The notes under the pieces are model-generated. The model was not told the DNA's origin. It saw nothing but the letters and a program-made list of their open reading frames with translations, and searched no databases. Shown here piece after piece: positions 1 to 8,036 of a stretch of 64,000 nt of DNA (positions within the stretch are counted from its first letter, which is position 1; every line of letters begins with the position of its first letter). Source of the stretch: Hyphomicrobiales bacterium. Its GTDB lineage: Bacteria; Pseudomonadota; Alphaproteobacteria; Rhizobiales; Rhizobiaceae. Both the position numbers and the translations under genes were made by a program. The DNA lies in contig NVSG01000002.1 in NCBI GenBank assembly GCA_002401155.1, positions 407,462 to 471,461 on the forward strand, written 5' to 3'.

Positions 1-41
1 ATATCCCGGCCTGCCCAATTCTGGATGGCATGTGCAGCCAT
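1..41 (-). CDS. Possible 5' end of a minus-strand gene cut by the window edge
   Basis: Reading leftward from position 41 there is an ATG followed by 13 open codons to the window edge (peptide begins MAAHAIQNWAGRD). A purine-rich GAGAGG stretch lies about 10 bases upstream of the ATG and could be its ribosome binding site. A second ATG at 31 in another frame is also open. The fragment is too short to identify a product, and it may not be a gene. Confidence 0.22.
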   Translation of the reverse strand, partial: MAAHAIQNWAGRD

Positions 42-283
42 GAGTAGTGCCTCTCTGTCTCCTTCAGAGCCCAATTCTGTGTCGGGTCTTCTGAATTAAC
101 ACGGGGATTGTTTTTGTTTTTATTGGTCCGTGTTGAGGAAAATATAGCAGGCAGATGCTCCGAATTTACCTAACAAACGGAGTCAACAATCCCTTAATCA
201 GCCTTGTGGTTATCGAAGGCTTATCGGAATTGGTAAACTGATAATGAATCTTTTAGGGCGTTGTTACTTTTCTAAAACGCGAA
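42..283. other. Intergenic region, no gene seen
   Basis: About 240 AT-rich bases with no convincing reading frame. The 11-mer GCCCAATTCTG occurs at 13-23 and again at 69-79. A 7-bp inverted pair (AACACGG / CCGTGTT) around 97-134 encloses T-rich sequence. A promoter for a leftward gene at the window edge may lie here, but no clear -35/-10 pair can be assigned. Confidence 0.4.
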
Positions 284-386
284 GGCGGCGAAGAGCCGCC
301 CGGCGCTAGCTGCGCCGCGGTCATGTCGAAGACATGCTTCCAGCATGGCGCAGGCCCGAGTGAAACGAGGATACGCCGTGAGCACG
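284..386 (+). repeat. Hairpin-rich intergenic repeat, copy A
   Basis: One of eight related copies in the window. It has hairpin I with arms GGCGGC/GCCGCC, where most other copies have GGTGGC/GCCACC, so the pair has changed on both sides. Next come hairpin II (CGGCGC/GCGCCG), an extra hairpin with arms ATGTC/GACAT shared only with copy E2, and the degenerate 3' end GAGGATACGCCGTGAGCACG. The 3' end faces the end of the oppositely transcribed crotonase gene 13 bases away. No terminator hairpin is evident here. Confidence 0.85.
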
Positions 387-398
387 ATTTATGAGCTG

Positions 399-1151
399 TT
401 ACTTGCCTTTAGACATAAATGCCATAAAGGCTTGCTTGGCTTCGTCAGAGGCAAGCCGCTCGCCGAACAGTACCGCCTCCTCTTTCATGCGGGCAAGAAT
501 ATCGGAGCGATCACCACGTATTAGTTTGCGAGTGATTTCCATGGCCTGAGGCGGCTTGGAAGCAATATCTGCAGCAACATCAAGGGCGGTTTTCTCCAGC
601 ACGTCCGATTTCACGATGGCATTCACAAAGCCAGCATCGCGTGCGTCCTGTGGGCTAAATTTTTCGCCCATGGCAAGAAGTTCAAATGCCCGATGATGCC
701 CCATCAACCGAGGAGCAAACAGGCTGGAACCAGCCTCGGGCACCAGACCCAGATCTACAAACGGTGTTTTGAAACTGGCTTGTTCCGACGCAATCACGTA
801 ATCGCAATGGAGCAACATGGTCGTACCGATGCCAATCGCCAAACCATCGACCCCGGCAATCACCGGTTTTTTCGCCATGATGAGTTGTTCGAGGAAATCA
901 AAAACCTGCATGGAAGAACGGTCGCCACTCATCGCGATTTTCATAAAATCACCAATGTCATTGCCAGCGGAAAAAACACCGGGGCAACCCAGAATCAATA
1001 CGGATTTTACCGCATCATTTTCAAAAGCGCTTATCAGCCCATCAGACATTTGACCGTACATCTCAGCGGTGAGAGCGTTCTTTTTATCCGGCCGGTTCAT
1101 GCGGATAATTTGAACAGCACCGTCTAATTTGATTTCAATATGGTCGCTCAT
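399..1151 (-). CDS. Crotonase-family enoyl-CoA hydratase/isomerase
   Basis: A 250-residue single-domain crotonase, the normal length for the family, which acts on CoA thioesters in fatty-acid or amino-acid breakdown. The oxyanion-hole segments are visible as FSAGNDIGDF (about residues 61-70) and VDGLAIGIG (about 103-111). The stretch TPFVDLGLVPEAGSS has Glu in the position used by delta3,delta2-enoyl-CoA isomerases, not the classic hydratase Glu pair, so isomerase activity is at least as likely as hydratase. The ATG at 1151 is preferred over the in-frame TTG at 1157 because AGGA sits 10 bases upstream. It lies 12 bases after the acyl-CoA dehydrogenase gene, so the two are probably one operon. 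Confidence 0.9.
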   Translation of the reverse strand: MSDHIEIKLDGAVQIIRMNRPDKKNALTAEMYGQMSDGLISAFENDAVKSVLILGCPGVFSAGNDIGDFMKIAMSGDRSSMQVFDFLEQLIMAKKPVIAGVDGLAIGIGTTMLLHCDYVIASEQASFKTPFVDLGLVPEAGSSLFAPRLMGHHRAFELLAMGEKFSPQDARDAGFVNAIVKSDVLEKTALDVAADIASKPPQAMEITRKLIRGDRSDILARMKEEAVLFGERLASDEAKQAFMAFMSKGK

Positions 1152-1163
1152 TTTCAAATATTC

Positions 1164-2933
1164 CTATTGTTGTTCCAGCAGGGCGCGGGCACCAAAAAGG
1201 CTTGCGTGTCCGCCAGTGACGCTTTGTTTTAATGCCATGCATTCATCGAGAAAATTCTCGGCAAAAAAGCGTGCAAGTTCAGCTCGCGGTCCATCGTTCA
1301 ATCCGGCTTTTGCAAGATAGGCACAACCCGCGGCTAGTCCGAACTGGCGCAAATATGGCGTGGCACCAGCCAGTATTTGAGACTGATTACCAGCTTCCAA
1401 TTGTGCCATAATCCAGTTGGTGGTTTCTTCCAATACATTGATTGCATCATCAAGTTTTGCAGCAGTATCACCAAATTCTGGTGTATTGGTCTCACGTACT
1501 GCCCTGGTAATTCTTCGTAATTCTGCAATATAACTTGTTACCGCTTCACCGCCCGAAAGCCCTAACTTGCGGCTCACAAGATCAATTGCCTGAATGCCAT
1601 TGGTGCCTTCATAGATCGGATTGATCCGTGCATCGCGCATGAATTGGGCTGCGCCCGTTTCCTCGATGAAGCCCATGCCCCCGTGAATTTGCACGCCCAG
1701 TGTCGCGACCTCACAACCGATATCCGTGGAAAATGCTTTGGCAATCGGTGTCATCAACCCGGCCATTTCATTCCATTTTCGAGCCTCATCGCCTTCGGTA
1801 TTTCGTGCCATATCCAGTGCATAAGCACAGGAATAACAAATACCACGCGCTGCCTGCGTCATCGATTTCATCGTCAGCAGGTTTCGCATCACATCTGGAT
1901 GTTCGATAATCGGGGTCATACCTTCGCCAGAATAATTTTCCGATTTCCCCTGCTTGCGTTCATGGGCATAGGCAAGCGCGTGCTGATAGGCAGCCTCGGC
2001 AATCGCCACGCCTTGAGTGCCTACATTGAGACGTGCATTATTCATCATGGTGAACATGCAAGCGAGGCCGCGGTTTTCTTCGCCGATCAAATAACCAATC
2101 GCACCGGGTTCATTGCCGTTAAATCCATCACCAAAAATCATTGTGCAAGTGGGTGAGCCGTGAATGCCAAGCTTATGTTCCAGACTATGACAAAAAATAT
2201 CATTGCGTGCCCCGATGCCACCATCCTCACCAACCAGATATTTAGGCACAAGGAAAAGCGATATGCCACGTGTACCAGCAGGTGCATCGGGCAAGCGGGC
2301 AAGCACCAGATGGCAGATATTTTCGGTCATCTCATGATCGCCGTAAGTAATAAAAATCTTTTGGCCGAATATCCGATAGGTGCCATCATCCGCGCGCTCG
2401 GCTTTCGCCTTCAGCGCACTCAAATCAGACCCCGCACCCGGTTCTGTTAAATTCATCGTGCCGGTCCATTTGCCGGTAACGAGCTTTTCAAGGTAGACGG
2501 ACTTAAGCTCATCCGACCCATGTTTATGCAATGCTTCAACCGCGCCGATGGTGAGCAACGGGCAAAGGCCAAAAGCCATATTGGCCGAGTTCCACATTTC
2601 AGAGACCGCAATAGCCATCATGATTGGAAGGCCTTGGCCGCCAAACTCTTCCGGCCCGGAAATACCGTTCCAGCCGCCTTCTACCCATGCACGGTAAACG
2701 CCCTTCCAGCCAGGCGCAGTGGAGACAACATTATCTTTCAATGTCGCGCCATATTCATCGCCAACTTTATTCAGCGGAGCCAGTTGATCAGAGGCAAATT
2801 TTCCAGCCTCTTCCAGTATTGCGTCAATAGTACCCTCATCCAGATCGCCAAACATTCCCTCGCTCAGGGCTTCCGACATACCAGCCACGTTTTTTAAGGT
2901 GTGGGCGATGTCTGAAATGGGTGCGCGATACAT
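1164..2933 (-). CDS. Long-form acyl-CoA dehydrogenase (DmdC-like)
   Basis: A 589-residue FAD flavoenzyme, longer than the usual 380-residue acyl-CoA dehydrogenases. It belongs to the class with an extra C-terminal domain that includes enzymes annotated as 3-methylmercaptopropionyl-CoA dehydrogenase. The opening MYRAPISDIAHTLKNVAGM is typical of that class. The central LTEPGAGSDLSAL segment is the flavin/substrate loop. The probable catalytic Glu is in YEGTNGIQAIDL (about residue 430). Residues after about 465 form the extra helical domain. The ATG at 2933 directly follows GAGGAGA; the longer TTG start would overlap that site. The real substrate cannot be told from sequence. It is first in an operon with the crotonase, and a palindromic operator candidate lies at 2986-3001. 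Confidence 0.93.
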   Translation of the reverse strand: MYRAPISDIAHTLKNVAGMSEALSEGMFGDLDEGTIDAILEEAGKFASDQLAPLNKVGDEYGATLKDNVVSTAPGWKGVYRAWVEGGWNGISGPEEFGGQGLPIMMAIAVSEMWNSANMAFGLCPLLTIGAVEALHKHGSDELKSVYLEKLVTGKWTGTMNLTEPGAGSDLSALKAKAERADDGTYRIFGQKIFITYGDHEMTENICHLVLARLPDAPAGTRGISLFLVPKYLVGEDGGIGARNDIFCHSLEHKLGIHGSPTCTMIFGDGFNGNEPGAIGYLIGEENRGLACMFTMMNNARLNVGTQGVAIAEAAYQHALAYAHERKQGKSENYSGEGMTPIIEHPDVMRNLLTMKSMTQAARGICYSCAYALDMARNTEGDEARKWNEMAGLMTPIAKAFSTDIGCEVATLGVQIHGGMGFIEETGAAQFMRDARINPIYEGTNGIQAIDLVSRKLGLSGGEAVTSYIAELRRITRAVRETNTPEFGDTAAKLDDAINVLEETTNWIMAQLEAGNQSQILAGATPYLRQFGLAAGCAYLAKAGLNDGPRAELARFFAENFLDECMALKQSVTGGHASLFGARALLEQQ

Positions 2934-2985
2934 GAAGCATCTCCTCAAATGGCCATAGAAGTTCGTCCCATTGTCTTGACGAAAA

Positions 2986-3001
2986 TTTACGTATACGTCA
3001 A
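2986..3001. promoter_or_regulatory. Palindromic operator candidate for the acyl-CoA dehydrogenase operon
   Basis: TTTACGTATACGTCAA is a 16-bp palindrome with one mismatched pair. It lies 52 bases upstream of the acyl-CoA dehydrogenase ATG and 39 bases upstream of the divergent tsaC start. An outer TTGACG/CGTCAA pair at 2976-3001 overlaps it. The form resembles sites bound by MerR- or TetR-family regulators of acyl-CoA catabolism in proteobacteria (TTTACGT-N-ACGTAAA type). The regulator itself is not in the window. Confidence 0.5.
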
Positions 3002-3040
3002 TGTGATTTTTTAGTAATCAAACCCCCGGAAAATACCAAA

Positions 3041-4000
3041 ATGGTGCAATTGCTGCCATCAAACCCAATCGCACCCGCATTCGAAAAAATACTCGAAGAA
3101 CTAGCCGATGGCAGACAGGTCGCCATTCCGACCGAAACCGTTTACGGCCTCGCGGCAGACGCCACCAATGGTCTGGCAATTGCCGGTATTTTCGAGCGTA
3201 AGGGACGTCCAAAATTCAATCCACTGATTTGCCATGTGAGCGATATCACTATGGCAAAAAAATATGGTGAGCTTGATACGCTTGCTCTTAAGCTGTGTGA
3301 AGAATTCTGGCCGGGGCCTCTCACAATCATTGTACCTGAGGTGAAGGATTCCGGCGTGCATGAACTTGTAACCGCCGGGCTTGGAACCATCGGCCTGCGC
3401 TGTCCTGATAGCCTGTCTCGGAAATTGATTGGCGAATTCGGCAAGCCTCTGGCGGCTCCCAGCGCCAATAAATCGGGGGGCATATCACCCACCACGGCTG
3501 CTCATGTTGCGGCTGAATATGAGGGCGAGGATTTGCTGGTGCTCGATGGTGGCCCTTGTGTCGTAGGGCTAGAGTCGACGATTGTCGCGATAAATAATGG
3601 CACCATCACCATGCTGCGCCCCGGCGCAATTACTGCAGAAATGATTTCAAACATCGCCGGAGTTGAAGTGCTGTCTTACGAAGCGGACGGTAAAATTCTC
3701 GCGCCGGGCATGATGAAAAGCCACTACGCGCCCAATGCACAGGTGAAACTCAATGTAACCAACCCGGATACTGAATGCGGCTACCTTGGTTTTGGCGCAA
3801 CCAGCCCGAAAAATAGCAAAACTATTAATCTCAGCACCAAAAATAATCTGGCAGAAGCTGCCGCAAATTTGTATAGTGCATTGAAATCGCTCGATGAAAT
3901 GGGCGTAGATACCATATGCGTTCATCCAATTCCAAAAGAGGGGTTGGGGATAGCAATCAATGACAGATTGATGAGAGCCGCGGCACCAAGGGGTAAGTAA
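3041..4000 (+). CDS. tsaC: L-threonylcarbamoyladenylate synthase (Sua5/TsaC)
   Basis: A 319-residue enzyme that makes threonylcarbamoyl-AMP from threonine, bicarbonate and ATP, the first step of t6A37 tRNA modification. The YrdC/TsaC domain covers residues 1-205, with PTETVYGLAADA near residue 31 and SANKSGGISPT near 140. The C-terminal Sua5 domain contains LAPGMMKSHYAPNA near residue 222, so this is the long Sua5 form, not the short TsaC. The ATG at 3041 is preceded by a modest GGAAA site. The next gene starts at the base right after its TAA, which suggests coupled translation. Confidence 0.95.
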   Translation: MVQLLPSNPIAPAFEKILEELADGRQVAIPTETVYGLAADATNGLAIAGIFERKGRPKFNPLICHVSDITMAKKYGELDTLALKLCEEFWPGPLTIIVPEVKDSGVHELVTAGLGTIGLRCPDSLSRKLIGEFGKPLAAPSANKSGGISPTTAAHVAAEYEGEDLLVLDGGPCVVGLESTIVAINNGTITMLRPGAITAEMISNIAGVEVLSYEADGKILAPGMMKSHYAPNAQVKLNVTNPDTECGYLGFGATSPKNSKTINLSTKNNLAEAAANLYSALKSLDEMGVDTICVHPIPKEGLGIAINDRLMRAAAPRGK

Positions 4001-5419
4001 TTGACCAAAATTTCCAAAGAATTATTGCAGCGCTTCACCGACATTGTGGGCGAAAAATACGCCATCGATGAAAGCGGTGATCAGAGCCACTACACCCACG
4101 ATAATCGAGATATCTATATTGGTAAAACTCCGCTGGTGCTGCGCCCTGCCAATACCGCAGAGGTGGCCGCAATTGTTAAACTCGCTCACGAGACGGGGAC
4201 AAAGATAGTGCCCCAAGGCGGTCATACAGGCCACGTGGCCGGCGGCGTTCCCAACGATACCAATGATGAAATCGTCGTGGTTCTCGGGCGTATGAACAAG
4301 GTGCGTGATCTTGATTTGGCTGGGGATACCATGACGTTGGAAGCAGGTTTCATTCTGGAGAATGCCCAGAAACTGGCCGATGAAAATGACCGTCTGTTTC
4401 CATTATCCATCGGCTCCAAGGGATCGTGCCAGATCGGCGGCAACATCTCCACCAATGCAGGCGGCACCGGCGTGCTGGCCTATGGCAACACACGCGAAAT
4501 GGTGCTGGGGCTGGAAGTTGTTCTGCCAAACGGCGACATCTGGAACGGCCTGCGTCGATTGAAAAAAGATAATACCGGATACAATCTCAAGGGCCTGTTC
4601 ATCGGCGCTGAGGGTACACTGGGCATTGTCACGGCAGCAGTGCTGAAACTATTTCCAAAACCAAAATCCCGCGATGTAGCTTTCGTCGGCTTGGACAGCC
4701 CGCAAAAAGCGCTGGATCTTCTGCAAGTTGCCAAGGGTGGCGCAGGCAGTTCGCTCACTGGTTTTGAAATCATACCACGTATTGGGATCGAATTTGTCCT
4801 GCGCTATCAGGATCAAATCCGTGATCCCATGGGCGAAGCACATCCGTGGTATGTGCTGATGGAAATCTCATCCAATCGGCCCGATGGGGATGCCAGCGGA
4901 ATGATGCAGGAAATTCTCGGTGAGGCGTTTGAAAATGGCGTGGTGAATGACGCGGCGATCGCGCAATCCATCACCCAGCAAGATGAGTTCTGGAATATTC
5001 GCGAGACATTGGCTCCGGCACAAAAACCGGAGGGTGGTTCTATCAAGCACGATATTTCCGTGCCGGTTCACTCGGTGCCGGAATTCTTCGACAAAGCAGA
5101 AACCATCATCATGCGCGAACTTCCCAACTCCCGTATTTGCGGGTTTGGCCATATGGGCGACGGTAATATCCATTATAATATTTCGGTGCCGATTGGCGAA
5201 GACAGTGAGAAATTCCTCACCAACCGCCTACGCATAAACGGGCTTATCCACCAACTTGTGCTATCGCTCAACGGTTCCATTTCTGCCGAACACGGTATCG
5301 GAAAACTGAAGAAAGAAATGATGGCCGAGACCAAAGACCCGATTGAACTAAATCTGATGAAAGCCTTGAAAAAAGCGGTTGATCCACAAGGGCTGATGAA
5401 CCCCGGTAAAATGCTTTAA
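4001..5419 (+). CDS. FAD-linked 2-hydroxyacid dehydrogenase (GlcD/D-lactate dehydrogenase family)
   Basis: A 472-residue flavoprotein of the FAD_binding_4 / FAD-oxidase C family. It is predicted to oxidise a D-2-hydroxyacid such as D-lactate, glycolate or D-2-hydroxyglutarate. The FAD-binding loop is PQGGHTGHVAGG (about residues 70-81), followed by GSKGSCQIGGNISTNAGG (about 138-155). The C-terminal domain carries GHMGDGNIHYN and SAEHGIGKLKKE. The start is TTG at 4001, immediately after the tsaC stop, with AAGGGG as the ribosome binding site. It lacks a C-terminal ferredoxin domain, so it is the single-chain type. The exact substrate cannot be chosen. Confidence 0.9.
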   Translation: MTKISKELLQRFTDIVGEKYAIDESGDQSHYTHDNRDIYIGKTPLVLRPANTAEVAAIVKLAHETGTKIVPQGGHTGHVAGGVPNDTNDEIVVVLGRMNKVRDLDLAGDTMTLEAGFILENAQKLADENDRLFPLSIGSKGSCQIGGNISTNAGGTGVLAYGNTREMVLGLEVVLPNGDIWNGLRRLKKDNTGYNLKGLFIGAEGTLGIVTAAVLKLFPKPKSRDVAFVGLDSPQKALDLLQVAKGGAGSSLTGFEIIPRIGIEFVLRYQDQIRDPMGEAHPWYVLMEISSNRPDGDASGMMQEILGEAFENGVVNDAAIAQSITQQDEFWNIRETLAPAQKPEGGSIKHDISVPVHSVPEFFDKAETIIMRELPNSRICGFGHMGDGNIHYNISVPIGEDSEKFLTNRLRINGLIHQLVLSLNGSISAEHGIGKLKKEMMAETKDPIELNLMKALKKAVDPQGLMNPGKML

Positions 5420-5445
5420 GCAAGTCGACTTAAGTTGATTTGCTT
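5418..5445 (+). terminator. Hairpin overlapping the stop of the FAD-linked dehydrogenase gene
   Basis: Arms AAGCAAGTCGACTT and AAGTTGATTTGCTT pair over 14 positions, counting two G-U pairs, with a tight TTAA centre. The left arm begins inside the TAA stop codon. It probably ends the tsaC transcript, although no long T tract follows. The right half runs into repeat copy B. Confidence 0.5.
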
Positions 5446-5536
5446 AGGCTTAGGTGGCGAAAAGTCACCCGGCGCTAGCTGCGCCGCCCATCCGGAGGGC
5501 CCAAGCAAAGCTTGGATGCGCCCGTGAGAACAAACA
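5427..5536 (+). repeat. Hairpin-rich intergenic repeat, copy B
   Basis: This copy has the 5' module (GACTTAAGTTG...), hairpin I with arms GGTGGC/GTCACC (one G-U pair), hairpin II CGGCGC-TAGCT-GCGCCG, then the GGAGGGCCC segment and the 3' end GTGAGAACAAACA. The 3' end stops 3 bases from the stop codon of the oppositely transcribed rRNA methylase gene. Confidence 0.88.
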
Positions 5537-5539
5537 GAC

Positions 5540-6766
5540 CTAACGCTCTAACAAGGCTACAACTTCAATATGCGGCGTATAAGCAAATTGATCGAGCGGT
5601 GTGACCGACAATAATTTGTAGCCACCCTTAATCAGGATACGCAAATCTCGCGCCAGTGTCGTTGGGCTGCATGAGACTGCCACGATCTTTTTAACTTTCG
5701 ATTTCGCCAGTTGTTTGACCTGCATTTCGGTGCCGGCGCGCGGCGGATCAAAAACCACCCCGTCAATTTTCTTCATCTCGGCGGCGGTTAGCGGGCGACG
5801 GGAAAGGTCGCGTTTCTCGGCGTTGATGGTGCGTAATTTTCCTGCCGAATTGCGCCATGCCAATTCGAGCGCTGCTATTGACGCAGCCTCGGACTCCAGA
5901 GCAATCACGGAAGAAAATTCCGCCAAATCCAATGCAAATGTGCCGCTGCCGCAGAATAAATCAGCGGTCTTTTTACAACGGCCAAGATGGGCAATAACCA
6001 ACTCGCTCATGGCGGTCTCTGCAAGTTTTACCGCTTGCACAAATCCGCCCGGTGCAGGCGTGACCTCCGTCTTTCCGAATGTAAGCAGTGGTGGTTTTTG
6101 CTCAATCAAGACTTCGCCATTGACGGATAGGCGGCAAAAATCGGTTTCCATGAATCGCCGGATGACGGTTTGGCGCTGCTGGTTCGATGGTAATTTTTCA
6201 CATTCAATCGAGATATCAAGACCGTTGTCACAGGCCAAAACACTCACATGGGAAATGTCCTTCGCCGGAATAAGCCCGGCAATTATTTGTTTGATCGGTT
6301 CGATAGCCTGAACAATTACCGGCAGAAGAACCGGACATTCCTGCACTGCAATCATGGTGTGGGAATTGCGCTCCAGATAGCCGAGTACCAAGCCCTCATT
6401 GGTTTGACGGGCCGAAAAAACCGCACGACGCCTTTTACCATTTTCAAAGGTGCGAACGGGATCAACCTCAATCGAAATATCTTCTGACCGTAGCGCTGCT
6501 TTCACCAAATCCCGTTTCCATTCGAGATAGGCATCCTGTTCCATATGCTGTAGCTGGCAGCCACCGCATTTTCCAAAATGCGCACATATCGGTTCAACGC
6601 GCGAAGGAGAGGGAGTAACAACGGTTTCCAGTTCACGCCGCTTGCCGCTGCCACTGACGGTCACGGTTTCGCCTTGCAGGGTGAAGGGCACAAAGATGGT
6701 GCCATCATTTGAATTTGCCACACCGTCGCCCTGTGCGCCCAAGCGGTCAATTACAAGTTCATTCAT
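5540..6766 (-). CDS. Class I SAM-dependent RNA (uracil-5) methyltransferase, RlmD/TrmA family
   Basis: A 408-residue enzyme expected to methylate C5 of a uridine in 23S rRNA or tRNA. An N-terminal TRAM domain (about residues 1-55) is followed by iron-sulfur cysteines in the pattern C61-x5-C67-x2-C70, with a further Cys in QECPVLLP near 144. The methyltransferase domain has DLFCGSGTFALDLA (about 265-278), FDPPRAG, and VSCSPTTLARDL with the nucleophilic Cys near 363. The ATG overlaps the TGA of tlyA by four bases, so translation is probably coupled. Family membership is firm; the exact target base is not. Confidence 0.92.
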   Translation of the reverse strand: MNELVIDRLGAQGDGVANSNDGTIFVPFTLQGETVTVSGSGKRRELETVVTPSPSRVEPICAHFGKCGGCQLQHMEQDAYLEWKRDLVKAALRSEDISIEVDPVRTFENGKRRRAVFSARQTNEGLVLGYLERNSHTMIAVQECPVLLPVIVQAIEPIKQIIAGLIPAKDISHVSVLACDNGLDISIECEKLPSNQQRQTVIRRFMETDFCRLSVNGEVLIEQKPPLLTFGKTEVTPAPGGFVQAVKLAETAMSELVIAHLGRCKKTADLFCGSGTFALDLAEFSSVIALESEAASIAALELAWRNSAGKLRTINAEKRDLSRRPLTAAEMKKIDGVVFDPPRAGTEMQVKQLAKSKVKKIVAVSCSPTTLARDLRILIKGGYKLLSVTPLDQFAYTPHIEVVALLER

Positions 6767-7512
6767 CGTTTTATTCCTGCCATCAGATATTCTTCATTGC
6801 CATCCCCGCCAAAGATCGGCGAGGGCATGAAATGGGTACATTGCCATCCGGGGTAATTATTCAACCAATCAGAAAGCGCCTGCGCGCATTCTTTGGCCGC
6901 GTCTTTATCTCTCACCAGACCGCCTCTGCCAATATGGTCGCGGCCCAGCTCAAATTGCGGCTTAACGAGAAAAATTCCGTGTGCGCCGCTGGCAGCTATA
7001 TCAAGTGCTGGGGGAAGAGCAAGCTTGAGTGAGATGAAACTTACATCGCAAACCAGAAACTCCGGCACCACACCGCCAAGATTATCAAGAGATAATTCAC
7101 GCGCATTGAGGTTTTCAAGATTGATCACGCGCGGATTGCCAGCAAGACCGGCATTCATTTGCCCATGACCAACATCGATTGCAAACACCTGTTTGGCCCC
7201 GCGTTCCAGCAGCACTTGAGTAAAGCCACCGGTAGAAGCACCGATATCCAGCCCGATACGATCCACCGGATCAAAACCGGATTTCGCAAGTCCTTCGATC
7301 AATTTCAATGCGGAGCGCGAGACATAGGCTTTGGCTGGATCGTCGATCTCAATGTCACTATCAAAAGACAGAGTACGACCAGATTTTAGCACCGGCTTTC
7401 CAGCCACAAATACGCAACCCCGCGCGATAGCATCGCGGGCACGTGAGCGGCTGTTGTAGAACCCACGTTCTACCAGTAAATTATCCAGTCGAATTCTTGA
7501 TTTTGCGTCCAT
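6763..7512 (-). CDS. tlyA: TlyA-family 2'-O-ribose rRNA methyltransferase
   Basis: A 249-residue protein with an S4 RNA-binding domain (about residues 7-65) followed by an FtsJ/RrmJ-type methyltransferase domain. The SAM-binding DIGASTGGFTQVLL lies near residues 88-101 and LVKPQFE near 190. TlyA enzymes methylate 16S and 23S rRNA and were once labelled hemolysins. It overlaps the downstream rRNA methylase by ATGA. In related genomes the gene upstream of tlyA is usually dxs, which is absent here. Confidence 0.92.
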   Translation of the reverse strand: MDAKSRIRLDNLLVERGFYNSRSRARDAIARGCVFVAGKPVLKSGRTLSFDSDIEIDDPAKAYVSRSALKLIEGLAKSGFDPVDRIGLDIGASTGGFTQVLLERGAKQVFAIDVGHGQMNAGLAGNPRVINLENLNARELSLDNLGGVVPEFLVCDVSFISLKLALPPALDIAASGAHGIFLVKPQFELGRDHIGRGGLVRDKDAAKECAQALSDWLNNYPGWQCTHFMPSPIFGGDGNEEYLMAGIKR

Positions 7513-7574
7513 GAAGGTTTCATGGCTTGCGTTTGGCTGGTTTACAAGAAAAATTTAAACCCCAGTGCAGACTT

Positions 7575-7934
7575 CTAGTCTGTGAGGCCATTGGAAATCT
7601 GTTTGCCACTAGCGTCAAAGCGGTCCCAGACGACAGTTTTCTCGATATTTCTTCCATCCACATTGCCCGTGATCATGTGGTCCAGAGGAAACCCGTTTTC
7701 GTCCATCATCATGCCCGAACGGGCCATGGCCTCAAGATGGGAAACATCAGGAAGAAAAACGCCACCGATAAAGGAATTCGAACGTTCCCAGTCATTCAGC
7801 CCAATTGAACCGCGCAAGCCAATGACGCTGTCAGCCGAATGTTGAAATCCGACTAAAATACCCGCACACGCTGTCGAAACGCCAACGATCATCACCAGTG
7901 ATGATAGTAATAATTTGTGGCCAATGTTACGCAT
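7575..7934 (-). CDS. Small secreted or membrane-anchored protein of unknown function
   Basis: 119 residues with an N-terminal hydrophobic stretch (about residues 7-30: HKLLLSSLVMIVGVSTACAG) that could be a signal peptide, with Cys23 in a lipobox-like VSTAC setting. The remainder is soluble, with no motif I recognise. GAGAG about 10 bases upstream supports the ATG at 7934. It sits between SCO and tlyA, where dxs would be expected in relatives. Coding is likely from the signal sequence, start site and intact frame, but no function can be given. Confidence 0.65.
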   Translation of the reverse strand: MRNIGHKLLLSSLVMIVGVSTACAGILVGFQHSADSVIGLRGSIGLNDWERSNSFIGGVFLPDVSHLEAMARSGMMMDENGFPLDHMITGNVDGRNIEKTVVWDRFDASGKQISNGLTD

Positions 7935-8036
7935 GGCAAATGAACTCTCGAATGGTTTATCCCGAGATCAATTCTGCCATACGATGGTTAGAAAATCGCA
8001 AATGAACATGGTTGATATTTGGTAAATAAATCTGCG

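Noticed and set aside
13..79. Direct repeat of GCCCAATTCTG near the left edge
   Set aside because: Two short copies 56 bases apart at the window edge with no periodicity; too little context to call an array or iteron set.
1644..2156. 170-codon plus-strand frame inside the acyl-CoA dehydrogenase gene
   Set aside because: It lies wholly antisense to a clearly conserved enzyme and shows no family motif; it is a shadow frame.
5715..6311. 198-codon plus-strand frame opposite the rRNA methylase
   Set aside because: Low-complexity, Ser-rich antisense frame over a well-supported gene, with no ribosome binding site or homology signal.
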